The position numbers and the translations under genes were made by a program. From Rhodobacteraceae bacterium WD3A24 (GTDB lineage: Bacteria; Pseudomonadota; Alphaproteobacteria; Rhodobacterales; Rhodobacteraceae), in the NCBI GenBank assembly GCA_002967695.1, contig PUHN01000040.1:1-34916 (forward strand): a stretch of DNA of 34,916 bases, in the 5' to 3' direction. Shown here piece by piece: positions 26,065 to 34,916 of the stretch (positions are counted from its first letter, which is position 1; each line of letters opens with the position of its first letter). The notes beneath the pieces are model-generated. The model worked only from the letters and a program-made list of their open reading frames with translations. It was not told where the DNA came from and ran no database searches.

Positions 26065-26424
26065 TCAGAACTTCAGCCCGCCCTCGCGGGCGGCCTCGGC
26101 CAGCGCCTTGACCTTCCCGTGGAACAGGAAGCCCCCGCGATCGAAATAGCACTCCTCGACCCCGGCGGCCTTGGCCCGCTCGGCGATCGCCGTGCCGACC
26201 CTGGCAGCGGCTTCGACGTTGTTGCGCCCCGCCAGGCCAATATCCTTGTCGAGCGTCGAGGCCGCCGCGAGCGTGACGCCCCGCGCATCGTCTATCAGCT
26301 GTGCGCTGATGTTCTTGTTCGAGCGATGCACCGAAAGGCGCGCGCGCCCGTCGGCCATCTTCCGCAGCTTGTTCCGAACGCGCAGGCGGCGCTTCTGGAA
26401 CAGATTTCTCTTCGTGTTCGCCAT
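26065..26424 (-). CDS. rplR: 50S ribosomal protein L18
   Basis: Product of 119 residues. [20 protein letters not shown] and [20 protein letters not shown] are the 5S-rRNA-binding part. [20 protein letters not shown] and the final LKF are typical. It binds 5S rRNA with L5 in the central protuberance. It lies between rplF and rpsE. Confidence 0.97.
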   Translation of the reverse strand: MANTKRNLFQKRRLRVRNKLRKMADGRARLSVHRSNKNISAQLIDDARGVTLAAASTLDKDIGLAGRNNVEAAARVGTAIAERAKAAGVEECYFDRGGFLFHGKVKALAEAAREGGLKF

Positions 26425-26433
26425 GATGCGCCC

Positions 26434-26967
26434 CTACTTCTTCTTGCCTTCCTTGCGGAGGATATACTCGCCCTTGTAGTGCACGCCCTTGCCCTTGTAG
26501 GGCTCGGGCGGGCGCTTGGAGCGGATATTCGCCGCGACCTCGCCGACCATCTGCTGGTCGATACCTTCCACGACGATCTCCGTCTGCTTCGGCGTGCTCA
26601 GGCTCACGCCCTCGGGCGGAACGAAATCCACATCGTGGCTGTAGCCCAGCGAAAGCCGCAGCGCATTGCCCTGCATCGCGGCACGGTAGCCCACCCCGGC
26701 GAGTTCCAGCTCCTTGCGGAAGCCCTGCGTCACACCGTGGACGAGGTTTGCGATCATCGTGCGGCTCATGCCCCACTGCTGACGCGCGCGCTTGGACTCG
26801 CCGCGCGGCGTCACCGTGATCGCGCTGTCGTCGAGCCGGATGTTGACATCATCGGTCGCGGTGAAGCTGCGGGTTCCCTTGGGCCCCGTCACCTCGACCG
26901 TCTGGCCGGACACCTGGGCTGTGACGCCCGAGGGCAGCTCGACCGGCCGTTTCCCAATACGAGACAT
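26434..26967 (-). CDS. rplF: 50S ribosomal protein L6
   Basis: Product of 177 residues from the ATG at 26967, [15 protein letters not shown], preceded by GAGGGTT. The frame opens 15 codons earlier, but that part overlaps rpsH. The second domain holds [20 protein letters not shown], the conserved C-terminal signature. It sits at the factor-binding stalk base. Confidence 0.97.
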   Translation of the reverse strand: MSRIGKRPVELPSGVTAQVSGQTVEVTGPKGTRSFTATDDVNIRLDDSAITVTPRGESKRARQQWGMSRTMIANLVHGVTQGFRKELELAGVGYRAAMQGNALRLSLGYSHDVDFVPPEGVSLSTPKQTEIVVEGIDQQMVGEVAANIRSKRPPEPYKGKGVHYKGEYILRKEGKKK

Positions 26968-26977
26968 TGAACCCTCC

Positions 26978-27376
26978 TCAGAATACCCGGCAGAGCACTT
27001 CACCGCCGACATTGGCGGCGCGCGCGGCTGCGTCAGACATCACCCCTTTCGGGGTCGAGACGATGGACACCCCCAGCCCGTTGCGGACCGACGGGATATC
27101 CTTGACGCCGGAATAGACCCGCCGGCCGGGCGTCGAGACGCGCCGCACCTCGCGGATGGCGGGAACGCCGCCGGCGTATTTGAGGCTGATCTCGAGCTCC
27201 GGGTGACCGTTCTTGTCGGTCCCCTTCTCGTAGCCGCGGATGTAACCTTCCTCGGTGAGCACGTCGAGCACCCAGCCACGCAGCTTGGAGGCCGGCGTGC
27301 GCACGGTCGATTTTCCGCGCATCTGGGCGTTGCGGATACGGGTGAGCATATCGCCGAGAGGATCGTTCACAGACAT
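26978..27376 (-). CDS. rpsH: 30S ribosomal protein S8
   Basis: Product of 132 residues. [20 protein letters not shown] is the start. [20 protein letters not shown] is the C-terminal signature, and GGEVLCRVF ends the protein. It binds the central domain of 16S rRNA. In E. coli S8 represses the spc operon by binding the rplE leader; no matching stem was checked here. Confidence 0.98.
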   Translation of the reverse strand: MSVNDPLGDMLTRIRNAQMRGKSTVRTPASKLRGWVLDVLTEEGYIRGYEKGTDKNGHPELEISLKYAGGVPAIREVRRVSTPGRRVYSGVKDIPSVRNGLGVSIVSTPKGVMSDAAARAANVGGEVLCRVF

Positions 27377-27389
27377 GACCTGCCCTCCC

Positions 27390-27695
27390 TTACCAGCTCG
27401 ACTTGACCATGCCCGGAATCTGGCCGCTCGAGGCCAGATCCCGCAGCGCGATCCGCGACAGTTTCAATTTGCGGTAATAACCGCGCGGGCGCCCGCTCAG
27501 CTGGCAGCGATTGTGCAGCCGGGTGGCCGACGAATTGCGCGGCAGTTGCGCGAGCTTGAGATTCGCCTTGAAGCGCTCTTCCATCGGGCGGTTCTCGTCG
27601 GCGGCGATTTCCTTCAGCGCGGCACGCTTGGCGGCATATTTCTGCACCATGCGCTGACGCTTCTTCTCGCGCTCGACCATTGCTTTCTTGGCCAT
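27390..27695 (-). CDS. rpsN: 30S ribosomal protein S14, zinc-free form
   Basis: Product of 101 residues. Only one Cys is present, so this is the long zinc-independent form. [20 protein letters not shown] and [20 protein letters not shown] are diagnostic. It sits in the head of the small subunit. It is 18 bases downstream of rplE. Confidence 0.98.
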   Translation of the reverse strand: MAKKAMVEREKKRQRMVQKYAAKRAALKEIAADENRPMEERFKANLKLAQLPRNSSATRLHNRCQLSGRPRGYYRKLKLSRIALRDLASSGQIPGMVKSSW

Positions 27696-27713
27696 GTTCT
27701 CTCTCCTTCCGCG

Positions 27714-28274
27714 TCAGCTTGTGAACGGCATGTTGAACTGGGTCAGCAATGCCTTGGCTTCCGCGTCGGTTTTCGCGGTGGTGCAGATGATGATGTCCAT
27801 CCCCCAGACTTCGTCGACCTTGTCGTAGTCGATCTCGGGGAACACGATGTGCTCCTTGATGCCCATCGCGTAGTTGCCGTTGCCGTCGAAGGAATTGCCC
27901 TTCAGGCCGCGGAAGTCGCGCACCCGCGGAAGCGCCACCGTAATCAGACGATCGAGGAATTCATACATTCGGTCGCCGCGCAGGGTCACCTTCACGCCGA
28001 GCGGCATCCCCTCGCGGACCCGAAAGCCCGCGATCGAATTGCGCGCCCGCGTGATGACGGCCTTCTGGCCGGCGATCAGGGTCAGGTCGGCCTCGGCGGA
28101 CTTGATCTTCTTGCTGTCGCGCACGGCCTCGCCGATCCCCATGTTCATCACGACCTTGTCGAGACGGGGAATCTGCATCGGGTTCTTGTAGGCGAACTCC
28201 TCGCGCAGCTTGGGACGGACGCTGTCGCGGTAGACCGTCCGAAGACGCGGGGTATAGGTTGCAGCGTCGAGCAT
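27714..28274 (-). CDS. rplE: 50S ribosomal protein L5
   Basis: Product of 186 residues from the ATG at 28274, which overlaps the rplX stop by one base (TGATG). [20 protein letters not shown] and [20 protein letters not shown] are family blocks. It binds 5S rRNA with L18. The frame opens far upstream, but that part is the shadow of rplX. Confidence 0.98.
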   Translation of the reverse strand: MLDAATYTPRLRTVYRDSVRPKLREEFAYKNPMQIPRLDKVVMNMGIGEAVRDSKKIKSAEADLTLIAGQKAVITRARNSIAGFRVREGMPLGVKVTLRGDRMYEFLDRLITVALPRVRDFRGLKGNSFDGNGNYAMGIKEHIVFPEIDYDKVDEVWGMDIIICTTAKTDAEAKALLTQFNMPFTS

Positions 28275-28579
28275 CAGAGCGTCTCCCCCGTGGTCTTGGC
28301 GTAGCGCACCTTCTTGCCCTCCTCGAAGCGGAAGCCGACGCGGGTGGCCTTGCCGTTGGCGTCCGTCAGCGCGAGGTTCGACAGATCGACCGGCATCGGC
28401 TGCGGAATGCGGCCGCCCTGGCTGGTCTGGCTCTGCTTGGTGTGGCGCACGGCGACGTTGACACCGTCGACGATCGCCTTGTTTTCCTTGGGCATGACGC
28501 GGGTGATCTCGCCCTGCCGGCCCTTGTCCTTGCCGGCGAGCACGACCACCTTGTCGCCCCTCTTGAGCTTGGCAGCCAT
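28274..28579 (-). CDS. rplX: 50S ribosomal protein L24
   Basis: Product of 101 residues from the ATG at 28579. A GTG directly before it is in frame, but [13 protein letters not shown] is the expected start. The KOW motif covers [16 protein letters not shown]. The stop and start overlap those of its neighbours, so rplN-rplX-rplE are translationally coupled. L24 helps start assembly of the large subunit. Confidence 0.97.
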   Translation of the reverse strand: MAAKLKRGDKVVVLAGKDKGRQGEITRVMPKENKAIVDGVNVAVRHTKQSQTSQGGRIPQPMPVDLSNLALTDANGKATRVGFRFEEGKKVRYAKTTGETL

Positions 28580-28947
28580 CACAACACCTCCGGCGCAAGC
28601 GAAATGATCTTCATGAAGTTCTTGGAGCGCAACTCGCGCACCACGGGGCCGAAGATCCGCGTGCCGATGGGCTCATTGTTGTTGTTGAGGATGACCGCGG
28701 CGTTGCGGTCGAAGCGGATCGAGGTGCCGTCCTCGCGGCGGACGTCCTTTGCGGTGCGCACGACGACGGCCTTGCGCACGTCGCCCTTTTTCACGCGGCC
28801 GCGCGGAATCGCCTCTTTCACCGAGACGACGATGATGTCGCCCACGGAGGCATAGCGCCGCTTGGACCCACCCAGAACCTTGATGCACTGCACCCGGCGG
28901 GCGCCGGAATTGTCAGCGACATCCAGATTTGTCTGCGTCTGGATCAT
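28579..28947 (-). CDS. rplN: 50S ribosomal protein L14
   Basis: Product of 122 residues, the universal length. [20 protein letters not shown] and the later [16 protein letters not shown] are conserved. L14 lies at the subunit interface, where it contacts 16S rRNA and the silencing factor RsfS. It is 77 bases from rpsQ. Confidence 0.98.
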   Translation of the reverse strand: MIQTQTNLDVADNSGARRVQCIKVLGGSKRRYASVGDIIVVSVKEAIPRGRVKKGDVRKAVVVRTAKDVRREDGTSIRFDRNAAVILNNNNEPIGTRIFGPVVRELRSKNFMKIISLAPEVL

Positions 28948-29024
28948 GTGGTTTCTCCCGACCTTTGGGGACGATCCCGCGTTTCCGGGGCCCCAGGGTT
29001 TCGATCAAACCGGAATGTGGCCGC

Positions 29025-29255
29025 TTATTGCGCGACCACCTCCCAGCGTTTGGTTTTCGACACCGGCGCGCATTCCTGAATACGCACGGAATCACCGACC
29101 TTGAACTGGTTGTTCGGGTCGTGTGCGCGGTATTTCTTGGTCTTGCGCACGGTCTTTTTCATCACCGGATGCGTGAAGCGACGCTCGACCTGAACCGTCA
29201 GGGACTGGTCGTTCTTGGCGCTCGTCACGGTGCCTTGCAGTATGCGCTTGGGCAT
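29025..29255 (-). CDS. rpsQ: 30S ribosomal protein S17
   Basis: Product of 76 residues. [20 protein letters not shown] and [20 protein letters not shown] are the conserved blocks of the OB fold. It binds 16S rRNA early in 30S assembly. It is 11 bases from rpmC. Confidence 0.98.
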   Translation of the reverse strand: MPKRILQGTVTSAKNDQSLTVQVERRFTHPVMKKTVRKTKKYRAHDPNNQFKVGDSVRIQECAPVSKTKRWEVVAQ

Positions 29256-29266
29256 GTGCGTGCTCC

Positions 29267-29470
29267 TCAGTTCGCCGCCGCTTCCGCGGCCTTCTCGTTC
29301 AGCACCGTCTTCACGCGCGCCACGTCACGGCGGACCTGGCGCATGCGCGCGGTGTTCTCCAACTGGCCGGTCGCCTGACGGAAGCGCAGATTGAACGCCT
29401 CCTTCTTGAGCGCGACAAGCTGGTCGTTCAGCTGGTCCGGCGTCTTGTCTCTCAGTTCGTCGGGCTTCAT
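29267..29470 (-). CDS. rpmC: 50S ribosomal protein L29
   Basis: Product of 67 residues, a two-helix protein: [20 protein letters not shown] and [20 protein letters not shown], then [19 protein letters not shown]. It lies by the tunnel exit next to L23. It is separated from rplP by 95 bases with no clear gene. Confidence 0.97.
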   Translation of the reverse strand: MKPDELRDKTPDQLNDQLVALKKEAFNLRFRQATGQLENTARMRQVRRDVARVKTVLNEKAAEAAAN

Positions 29471-29565
29471 CGCCTCATCCTCTCATCAGAAGTCGCCGGA
29501 CGCGCCGGCGCTTTTCCAACAACCGTCTCGACCCCCCGGACGTGCCCGGGGGCCGGCGCCGAACG

Positions 29566-29979
29566 TCACCAATCCTCGCGGACGATGATCCGCGTCTTGA
29601 TCGGCAGCTTCATCGCGGCGAGGCGGAGCGCTTCCTTTGCCACGGTTTCGCCCACCCCGTCAATCTCGAACATGACGCGGCCGGGCTTGACCTTGGCGGC
29701 CCAGAAATCGACCGTGCCCTTGCCCTTGCCCATACGGACCTCGGTCGGCTTGGAGCTCACCGGGGTGTCGGGGAAGATGCGAATCCACACCCGGCCCTGA
29801 CGCTTCATGTGGCGGGTCATGGCGCGGCGCGCGGCCTCGATCTGGCGCGCGGTCACGCGCTCCGGTTCGGTCGCCTTGAGGCCGTAGGTGCCAAAGTTCA
29901 GATCGGCGCCGCCCTTGGCTTCGCCCTTGATCCGGCCCTTGTGCTGTTTGCGGAACTTCGTCCGTTTCGGTTGCAGCAT
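29566..29979 (-). CDS. rplP: 50S ribosomal protein L16
   Basis: Product of 137 residues. [20 protein letters not shown] is the family start. [20 protein letters not shown] holds the basic loop near the peptidyl-transferase centre, and [20 protein letters not shown] is the central block. It is needed for late 50S assembly and A-site tRNA binding. Confidence 0.98.
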   Translation of the reverse strand: MLQPKRTKFRKQHKGRIKGEAKGGADLNFGTYGLKATEPERVTARQIEAARRAMTRHMKRQGRVWIRIFPDTPVSSKPTEVRMGKGKGTVDFWAAKVKPGRVMFEIDGVGETVAKEALRLAAMKLPIKTRIIVREDW

Positions 29980-30000
29980 TGTCTTTCTCCTGTCACCGGG

Positions 30001-30701
<701 letters not shown>

Positions 30702-30702
<1 letters not shown>

Positions 30703-31082
30703 TACGCTTGCTCCTCGACTTGCCGCACCTTGATGGTGATTTCCGAAAACGGCTTGTTGATCCGGCCGAAGCGCCCGCGCGCACGGGGGCGGCCCCGCTT
30801 CATCACCAGGTTCTTGCCCACCCAGGCCTCGGCGACGACGAGTTCGTCGACATCGAGCCCGTGGTTGTTTTCCGCATTGGCGATGGCCGACTGCAGGCAC
30901 TTCATCACGTCTTCGCTGATGCGCCGCTTGGAGAAGGTCAGATCGGCGATCGCCTTGTCGACCTTCTTGCCCCGGATCATCGCCGCGACGAGATTGAGCT
31001 TCTGCGGGGAGGTGCGAAGCATGCGCGTCTTGGCCATCGCTTCGTTCTCGGCCACGCGGCGCGGATTCTTGTCCTTACCCAT
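30702..31082 (-). CDS. rplV: 50S ribosomal protein L22
   Basis: Product of 126 residues. The start [18 protein letters not shown] is followed by [20 protein letters not shown], the true L22 core. The beta-hairpin region [20 protein letters not shown] reaches into the exit tunnel and is where macrolide-resistance changes occur in other bacteria. A second Met, before AKTRMLRTS, would drop 15 residues and is a possible alternative start. Confidence 0.96.
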
Positions 31083-31087
31083 GACGC

Positions 31088-31366
31088 TTATTTCCTCTTC
31101 GCTTTCTTGTCGGCGGCGTGGCCGTAATAGGTCCGCGTCGGCGCGTATTCCCCGAATTTCTGACCGATCATGTCCTCCGAGACATTCACGGGAATGTGCT
31201 TCTTGCCGTTGTAGACGCCGAAGGTCAGGCCGACGAACTGCGGCAGAATCGTGGACCGGCGCGACCAGATCTTGATGACGTCATTGCGCCCTGCCTCGCG
31301 CGCCTTTTCCGCCTTCTTGAGGACATAGGCGTCGACGAAGGGCCCCTTCCAAACTGAACGTGCCAT
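31088..31366 (-). CDS. rpsS: 30S ribosomal protein S19
   Basis: Product of 92 residues. [20 protein letters not shown] and [20 protein letters not shown], then [20 protein letters not shown], are diagnostic. It lies in the head, next to S13. It is 3 bases from rplB and 5 bases from rplV. Confidence 0.98.
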   Translation of the reverse strand: MARSVWKGPFVDAYVLKKAEKAREAGRNDVIKIWSRRSTILPQFVGLTFGVYNGKKHIPVNVSEDMIGQKFGEYAPTRTYYGHAADKKAKRK

Positions 31367-31369
31367 GAC

Positions 31370-32209
31370 TTAGCGCCCCTTCTTGCGAGCGTGACGGGAG
31401 CGGATGATGTACTTGTCCGTCGTCTTGTTGCGGCGCGTCTTGGCGCCCTTTGTCGGGCGGCCCCAGGGCGTGACCGGATCGCGCCCGCCCGAGGTGCGGC
31501 CTTCGCCGCCGCCATGGGGGTGATCGATCGGGTTCATCACCACCCCGCGCACGGTCGGGCGTTTGCCCTGAAGGCGCGAGCGGCCGGCCTTGCCGAAATT
31601 CTGGTTCGAGTTGTCGGGGTTCGAGACCGCCCCGATGGTGGCCATGCATTCCTGCCGGACCATGCGCAGCTCGCCGGACGACAGACGGATCTGAGCATAG
31701 CCCCCGTCGCGGCCCACGAACTGTGCGTAGGTGCCCGCAGCCCGCGCAAGCTGACCGCCCTTGCCCAGCTTGAGCTCGACATTATGCACGATCGTGCCGA
31801 TCGGCATGCCGGCCAGCGGCATCGCGTTGCCCGGCTTGACGTCGGTCTTGGCCGAGGCGACGACGGTGTCGCCCACGGCAAGCCGCTGAGGCGCGAGGAT
31901 ATAGTTTTGCTCACCGTCCTGGTAGCGGATCAGCGCGATGAAGGCGGTGCGGTTGGGGTCATACTCGATCCGCTCGACCGTCGCCGGAACATCCATCTTG
32001 CGGCGCTTGAAATCCACGACGCGGTAAAGCCGCTTCGCGCCGCCGCCGCGGCGGCGCATCGTGATCCGTCCGGTGTTGTTCCGGCCCGCCTTCTTGGTCA
32101 GCCCCTCGGTGAGCGACTTGACCGGGCGGCCCTTCCAAAGCTCCGAACGGTCGATCAGAACCAGCCCACGCTGGCCCGGCGTCGTCGGTTTGTACGACTT
32201 GAGTGCCAT
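31370..32209 (-). CDS. rplB: 50S ribosomal protein L2
   Basis: Product of 279 residues. [20 protein letters not shown] is the start. The C-terminal [20 protein letters not shown] carries the invariant His that supports the peptidyl-transferase centre, and [20 protein letters not shown] the final basic part. It is essential for subunit joining. A spacer with three hairpins lies between it and rplW. Confidence 0.98.
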   Translation of the reverse strand: MALKSYKPTTPGQRGLVLIDRSELWKGRPVKSLTEGLTKKAGRNNTGRITMRRRGGGAKRLYRVVDFKRRKMDVPATVERIEYDPNRTAFIALIRYQDGEQNYILAPQRLAVGDTVVASAKTDVKPGNAMPLAGMPIGTIVHNVELKLGKGGQLARAAGTYAQFVGRDGGYAQIRLSSGELRMVRQECMATIGAVSNPDNSNQNFGKAGRSRLQGKRPTVRGVVMNPIDHPHGGGEGRTSGGRDPVTPWGRPTKGAKTRRNKTTDKYIIRSRHARKKGR

Positions 32210-32231
32210 GCTTTCTGTCTTCCGTCAGCTT

Positions 32232-32308
32232 CGGACCATGGGTCCGGTTTCGTGTGAGGGCGCATGCGCCCGCATAAAACGATCAGCGGCCCCGCCTGCG
32301 GGGGCCGC
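32232..32308 (-). other. Three consecutive hairpins in the rplW-rplB spacer
   Basis: Reading in transcript order (right to left), GCGGCCCC pairs with GGGGCCGC at 32286-32308 (8 bp), then comes a TGATCGTTTTAT stretch. Next are GGGCGCATGCGCCC at 32258-32271 and CGGACC/GGTCCG at 32232-32246. The first stem followed by GTTTTAT resembles a weak terminator. The run of stems sits inside the S10 operon, where partial termination or RNA processing could set the ratio of proteins. Confidence 0.6.
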
Positions 32309-32325
32309 CGAGTCGCGTCTCAGTA

Positions 32326-32622
32326 TCAAAGGCCGGTGGTAACGTCGATAGCGTTACCTTCCTCAAGCGTCACATAGGCCTTCTTGACGTCGTTCCGGCG
32401 GCCGGGACGGCCGCGGAACCGCTTGGTCTTGCCCTTGGTGATGGTGGTGTTGACCGCCTTCACCTTCACGCCGAAGAGGCTTTCGACCGCTTCCTTGATC
32501 TGGGGCTTGTTGGCGTCCCTAGCCACTTCGAAGACAACGGCGTTGGCCTCCGAGGCCATCGTCGCCTTCTCGGTGATGACCGGCTTTCGAATCACGTCGT
32601 AATGTTCGGGTTTCACACTCAT
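32326..32622 (-). CDS. rplW: 50S ribosomal protein L23
   Basis: Product of 98 residues. [20 protein letters not shown] and [20 protein letters not shown] are the family blocks, followed by [20 protein letters not shown]. It lies at the tunnel exit and docks trigger factor and SRP. The start overlaps the rplD stop as ATGA. Confidence 0.98.
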   Translation of the reverse strand: MSVKPEHYDVIRKPVITEKATMASEANAVVFEVARDANKPQIKEAVESLFGVKVKAVNTTITKGKTKRFRGRPGRRNDVKKAYVTLEEGNAIDVTTGL

Positions 32623-33239
32623 TTCAGACGCGCCTCCAGCGCCTCGATGCCCGCCTTCGTGATCACGAGCGTGTCACGGCGCAGGATGTCGTACACATTC
32701 GCCCCGATCGACGGCAGCACGTCGAGCCCGTCGATGTTGCGCGCGGCGCGGGCGAAGTTCTCGTTGACCTCGGCGCCGTCGATGACCAGCGCCCTCTTCC
32801 AGCCCAGCGACTCGGCGGCCTTGGCCAGCGCCCTGGTCTTGGCCTCGGGCAGATCGGCGGACTCCAGCACCACGAGCTTGCCCTCGCCGGCCTTGGCCGA
32901 AAGCGCGTGCCTCAGACCCAGCGCGCGAACCTTCTTGGGCAGGTCATGCGCGTGGCTGCGCGGGGTCGGCCCCTTGTAGACGCCGCCCTTGCGGAAGATC
33001 GGCGCGTTGCGATCCCCGTGCCGGGCGCCGCCGGTGCCCTTCTGGCGATAGATCTTCTTGGACGAATAGCTCGTCTCGGAGCGGGTCTTGACCTTGTGGG
33101 TGCCCGCCTGGGCCCGCGCGCGCTGCCAGCGCACGACACGGTGCAGGAGGTCCGCACGCGGTTCCAGCCCGAAGATCGCGTCATCGAGCTCGACCTCTCC
33201 GGCCTTCGCCGCGTCGAGCCGGATCACTTCAGCTTTCAT
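32619..33239 (-). CDS. rplD: 50S ribosomal protein L4
   Basis: Product of 206 residues from the ATG at 33239. It overlaps the rplC end by 11 bases, and its AAGGAGG site lies inside rplC. The loop [20 protein letters not shown] reaches into the exit tunnel. In E. coli L4 also represses the S10 operon; that control is not shown here. The frame extends upstream only as a shadow of the L3 tail. Confidence 0.97.
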   Translation of the reverse strand: MKAEVIRLDAAKAGEVELDDAIFGLEPRADLLHRVVRWQRARAQAGTHKVKTRSETSYSSKKIYRQKGTGGARHGDRNAPIFRKGGVYKGPTPRSHAHDLPKKVRALGLRHALSAKAGEGKLVVLESADLPEAKTRALAKAAESLGWKRALVIDGAEVNENFARAARNIDGLDVLPSIGANVYDILRRDTLVITKAGIEALEARLK

Positions 33240-34080
33240 TGTCGCCTCCTTCGGGCTTCTCCTGGCCCTCCTCGGGCGCCGCCTGCTCGGCCTCGGCCGC
33301 CTCGATGGCGGCCTGTTCCTCGGCAAGCGCCGCCTGACGCGCGGCCTCCTCTTCGGCGGCCGCCTGCTCGGCGGCTTCCTCGGCGGCACGCCGCGCGGCC
33401 TCGGCCGCCGACTTCAGCGCCGCGGGCAGGATCGCGTTGTCGGGAAACGGCTTCTTGACCGCGTCCTTGATCGTCACCCAGCCGCCCTTCGAGCCCGGAA
33501 CGGCGCCCTTGACCATGATCAGGCCGCGCTCGGAATCCGTCTTGACCACCTGCAGGTTCTGCGTGGTGATCCGCGCGGCGCCCATGTGGCCGGCCATCTT
33601 CTTGCCCTTGAACACCTTGCCCGGATCCTGGCACTGACCGGTCGAGCCGTGGCTGCGGTGGCTGATCGACACGCCGTGCGTGGCCTCGAGGCCGCGGAAA
33701 TTGTGCCGCTTCATCCCGCCCGCGAAACCCTTGCCGATCGAGGTGCCGCAGACATCGACATACTGGCCCTCGAAGTAATGATCGGCGGTGATCTCCTCGC
33801 CGATATCGATCAGGTTGTCGGGGCTGACGCGGAACTCCGCCATCTTGCGCTTGGGCGCGACCTTGGCAGCCGCGAAATGCCCGCGCATCGCCGCCGTGGT
33901 CCGCTTGGCCTTGGCTGTGCCCGCGCCGAGCTGGACGGCGGCGTAGCCGTCACGCTCGGGCGTGCGCTTGGCCACGACCTCCAGCGTGTCGAGCTGCAGG
34001 ACGGTCACCGGAACCTGGCGGCCGTCCTCCATGAACAACCGGGTCATCCCCAGTTTCTTTGCAATCACTCCAGAGCGCAT
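33229..34080 (-). CDS. rplC: 50S ribosomal protein L3 with an Ala/Glu-rich C-terminal extension
   Basis: Product of 283 residues from the ATG at 34080 ([20 protein letters not shown]). The core signature [20 protein letters not shown] includes the Gln that PrmB methylates in E. coli. The core ends near residue 215. About 65 further residues, from [18 protein letters not shown] to the Glu/Gly/Asn-rich end, are Ala/Glu-rich and predicted helical. E. coli L3 has 209 residues. The tail overlaps rplD by 11 bases. Confidence 0.97.
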   Translation of the reverse strand: MRSGVIAKKLGMTRLFMEDGRQVPVTVLQLDTLEVVAKRTPERDGYAAVQLGAGTAKAKRTTAAMRGHFAAAKVAPKRKMAEFRVSPDNLIDIGEEITADHYFEGQYVDVCGTSIGKGFAGGMKRHNFRGLEATHGVSISHRSHGSTGQCQDPGKVFKGKKMAGHMGAARITTQNLQVVKTDSERGLIMVKGAVPGSKGGWVTIKDAVKKPFPDNAILPAALKSAAEAARRAAEEAAEQAAAEEEAARQAALAEEQAAIEAAEAEQAAPEEGQEKPEGGDNES

Positions 34081-34093
34081 CTCGCGTGCTCCC

Positions 34094-34402
34094 TTAAACC
34101 TTGATCTCGACATCCACACCGGCAGCGAGGTCGAGCTTCATCAGCGCGTCCACAGTCTGCGGTGTGGGGTCGACGATATCGAGCAAGCGCTTGTGCGTGC
34201 GGATTTCCCACTGGTCGCGCGACTTCTTGTCGATGTGGGGACCGCGCAGCACGGTGAACTTCTCGATCTTGTTCGGCAGCGGGATCGGCCCGCGCACCTG
34301 TGCGCCCGTGCGTTTGGCCGTGTTCACGATTTCCTGCGTGCTGGAGTCCAGAACACGGTAATCGAAGGCCTTCAGCCGGATGCGAATATTCTGACCTTGC
34401 AT
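34094..34402 (-). CDS. rpsJ: 30S ribosomal protein S10
   Basis: Product of 102 residues. [20 protein letters not shown] and [20 protein letters not shown] are the conserved blocks. The end [14 protein letters not shown] is typical. In the head of the ribosome it also serves as NusE in transcription antitermination complexes. It is the first gene of the S10 operon, 64 bases after tuf. Confidence 0.98.
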   Translation of the reverse strand: MQGQNIRIRLKAFDYRVLDSSTQEIVNTAKRTGAQVRGPIPLPNKIEKFTVLRGPHIDKKSRDQWEIRTHKRLLDIVDPTPQTVDALMKLDLAAGVDVEIKV

Positions 34403-34427
34403 GTCTCTTGCCCTCGGGCTGCGGAAT

Positions 34428-34452
34428 GGCGGAGGGGGCGCGCCCCTCCGCC
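34428..34452 (-). other. Strong hairpin between tuf and rpsJ
   Basis: GGCGGAGGGG (34428-34437) and CCCCTCCGCC (34443-34452) give a perfect 10-bp stem with loop GCGCG. It is 14 bases after the tuf stop. No T tract follows on the minus strand, so it is a stability or partial-termination stem and not a full terminator. Confidence 0.6.
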
Positions 34453-34466
34453 GGACCTTCGGTTGC

Positions 34467-34916
<450 letters not shown>

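Overview
This window is chromosomal DNA from a high-GC alphaproteobacterium, most likely of the family Rhodobacteraceae. The evidence is the gene content: a four-gene bztABCD-type amino-acid transporter, an Atp12-type F1-ATPase chaperone, adk inside the ribosomal spc cluster, no rpsD in the alpha operon, a zinc-free 101-residue S14, and an Ala/Glu-rich tail on L3. The genus cannot be named from what is visible. No rRNA or tRNA gene, insertion sequence, CRISPR array or replication origin was seen.

Layout from the left. 1-2027 (minus): the Tol envelope cluster ybgC-tolQ-tolR-tolA, with tolA cut by the window edge. 2111-5401 (minus): a kinase-fold protein, a small lytic-transglycosylase lipoprotein and a TadG-like membrane-anchored protein with a Gly/Asn repeat. 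5548-8299: a conserved-looking hypothetical gene divergent from a tight plus-strand group of argB, an eight-cysteine iron-sulfur protein and a SixA-type phosphatase. 8387-9542: a truncated haemoglobin divergent from an HxlR-type regulator. 9560-14101 (minus): bztA-bztB-bztC-bztD. 14278-18448 (minus): rarA, crcB, a RluC-type pseudouridine synthase, a HAD phosphatase and an Atp12 chaperone, mostly with overlapping stop and start codons. 18551-19807 (minus): a luxR-luxI quorum-sensing pair. 19969-34916 (minus): the end of tuf, then the S10, spc and alpha ribosomal clusters, closed by a clear intrinsic terminator after rplQ.

How the genes work together. The right 15 kb is one uninterrupted translation and secretion block: 24 ribosomal proteins, EF-Tu, SecY, adenylate kinase and the RNA polymerase alpha subunit. 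Quorum sensing begins straight after its terminator. The bzt genes make a complete importer for acidic amino acids and their amides. The Tol genes energise outer-membrane constriction at division.

No gene-free stretch exceeds 300 bases. The longest, 3197-3437, lies upstream of the kinase-like gene and shows no recognisable RNA or protein gene. The window is largely housekeeping. I see no convincing wholly new system. The best leads are the regulatory DNA around luxR-luxI, the cobalamin-domain-less iron-sulfur protein after argB, the orphan TadG-like/transglycosylase pair, and several hairpins inside the ribosomal clusters.
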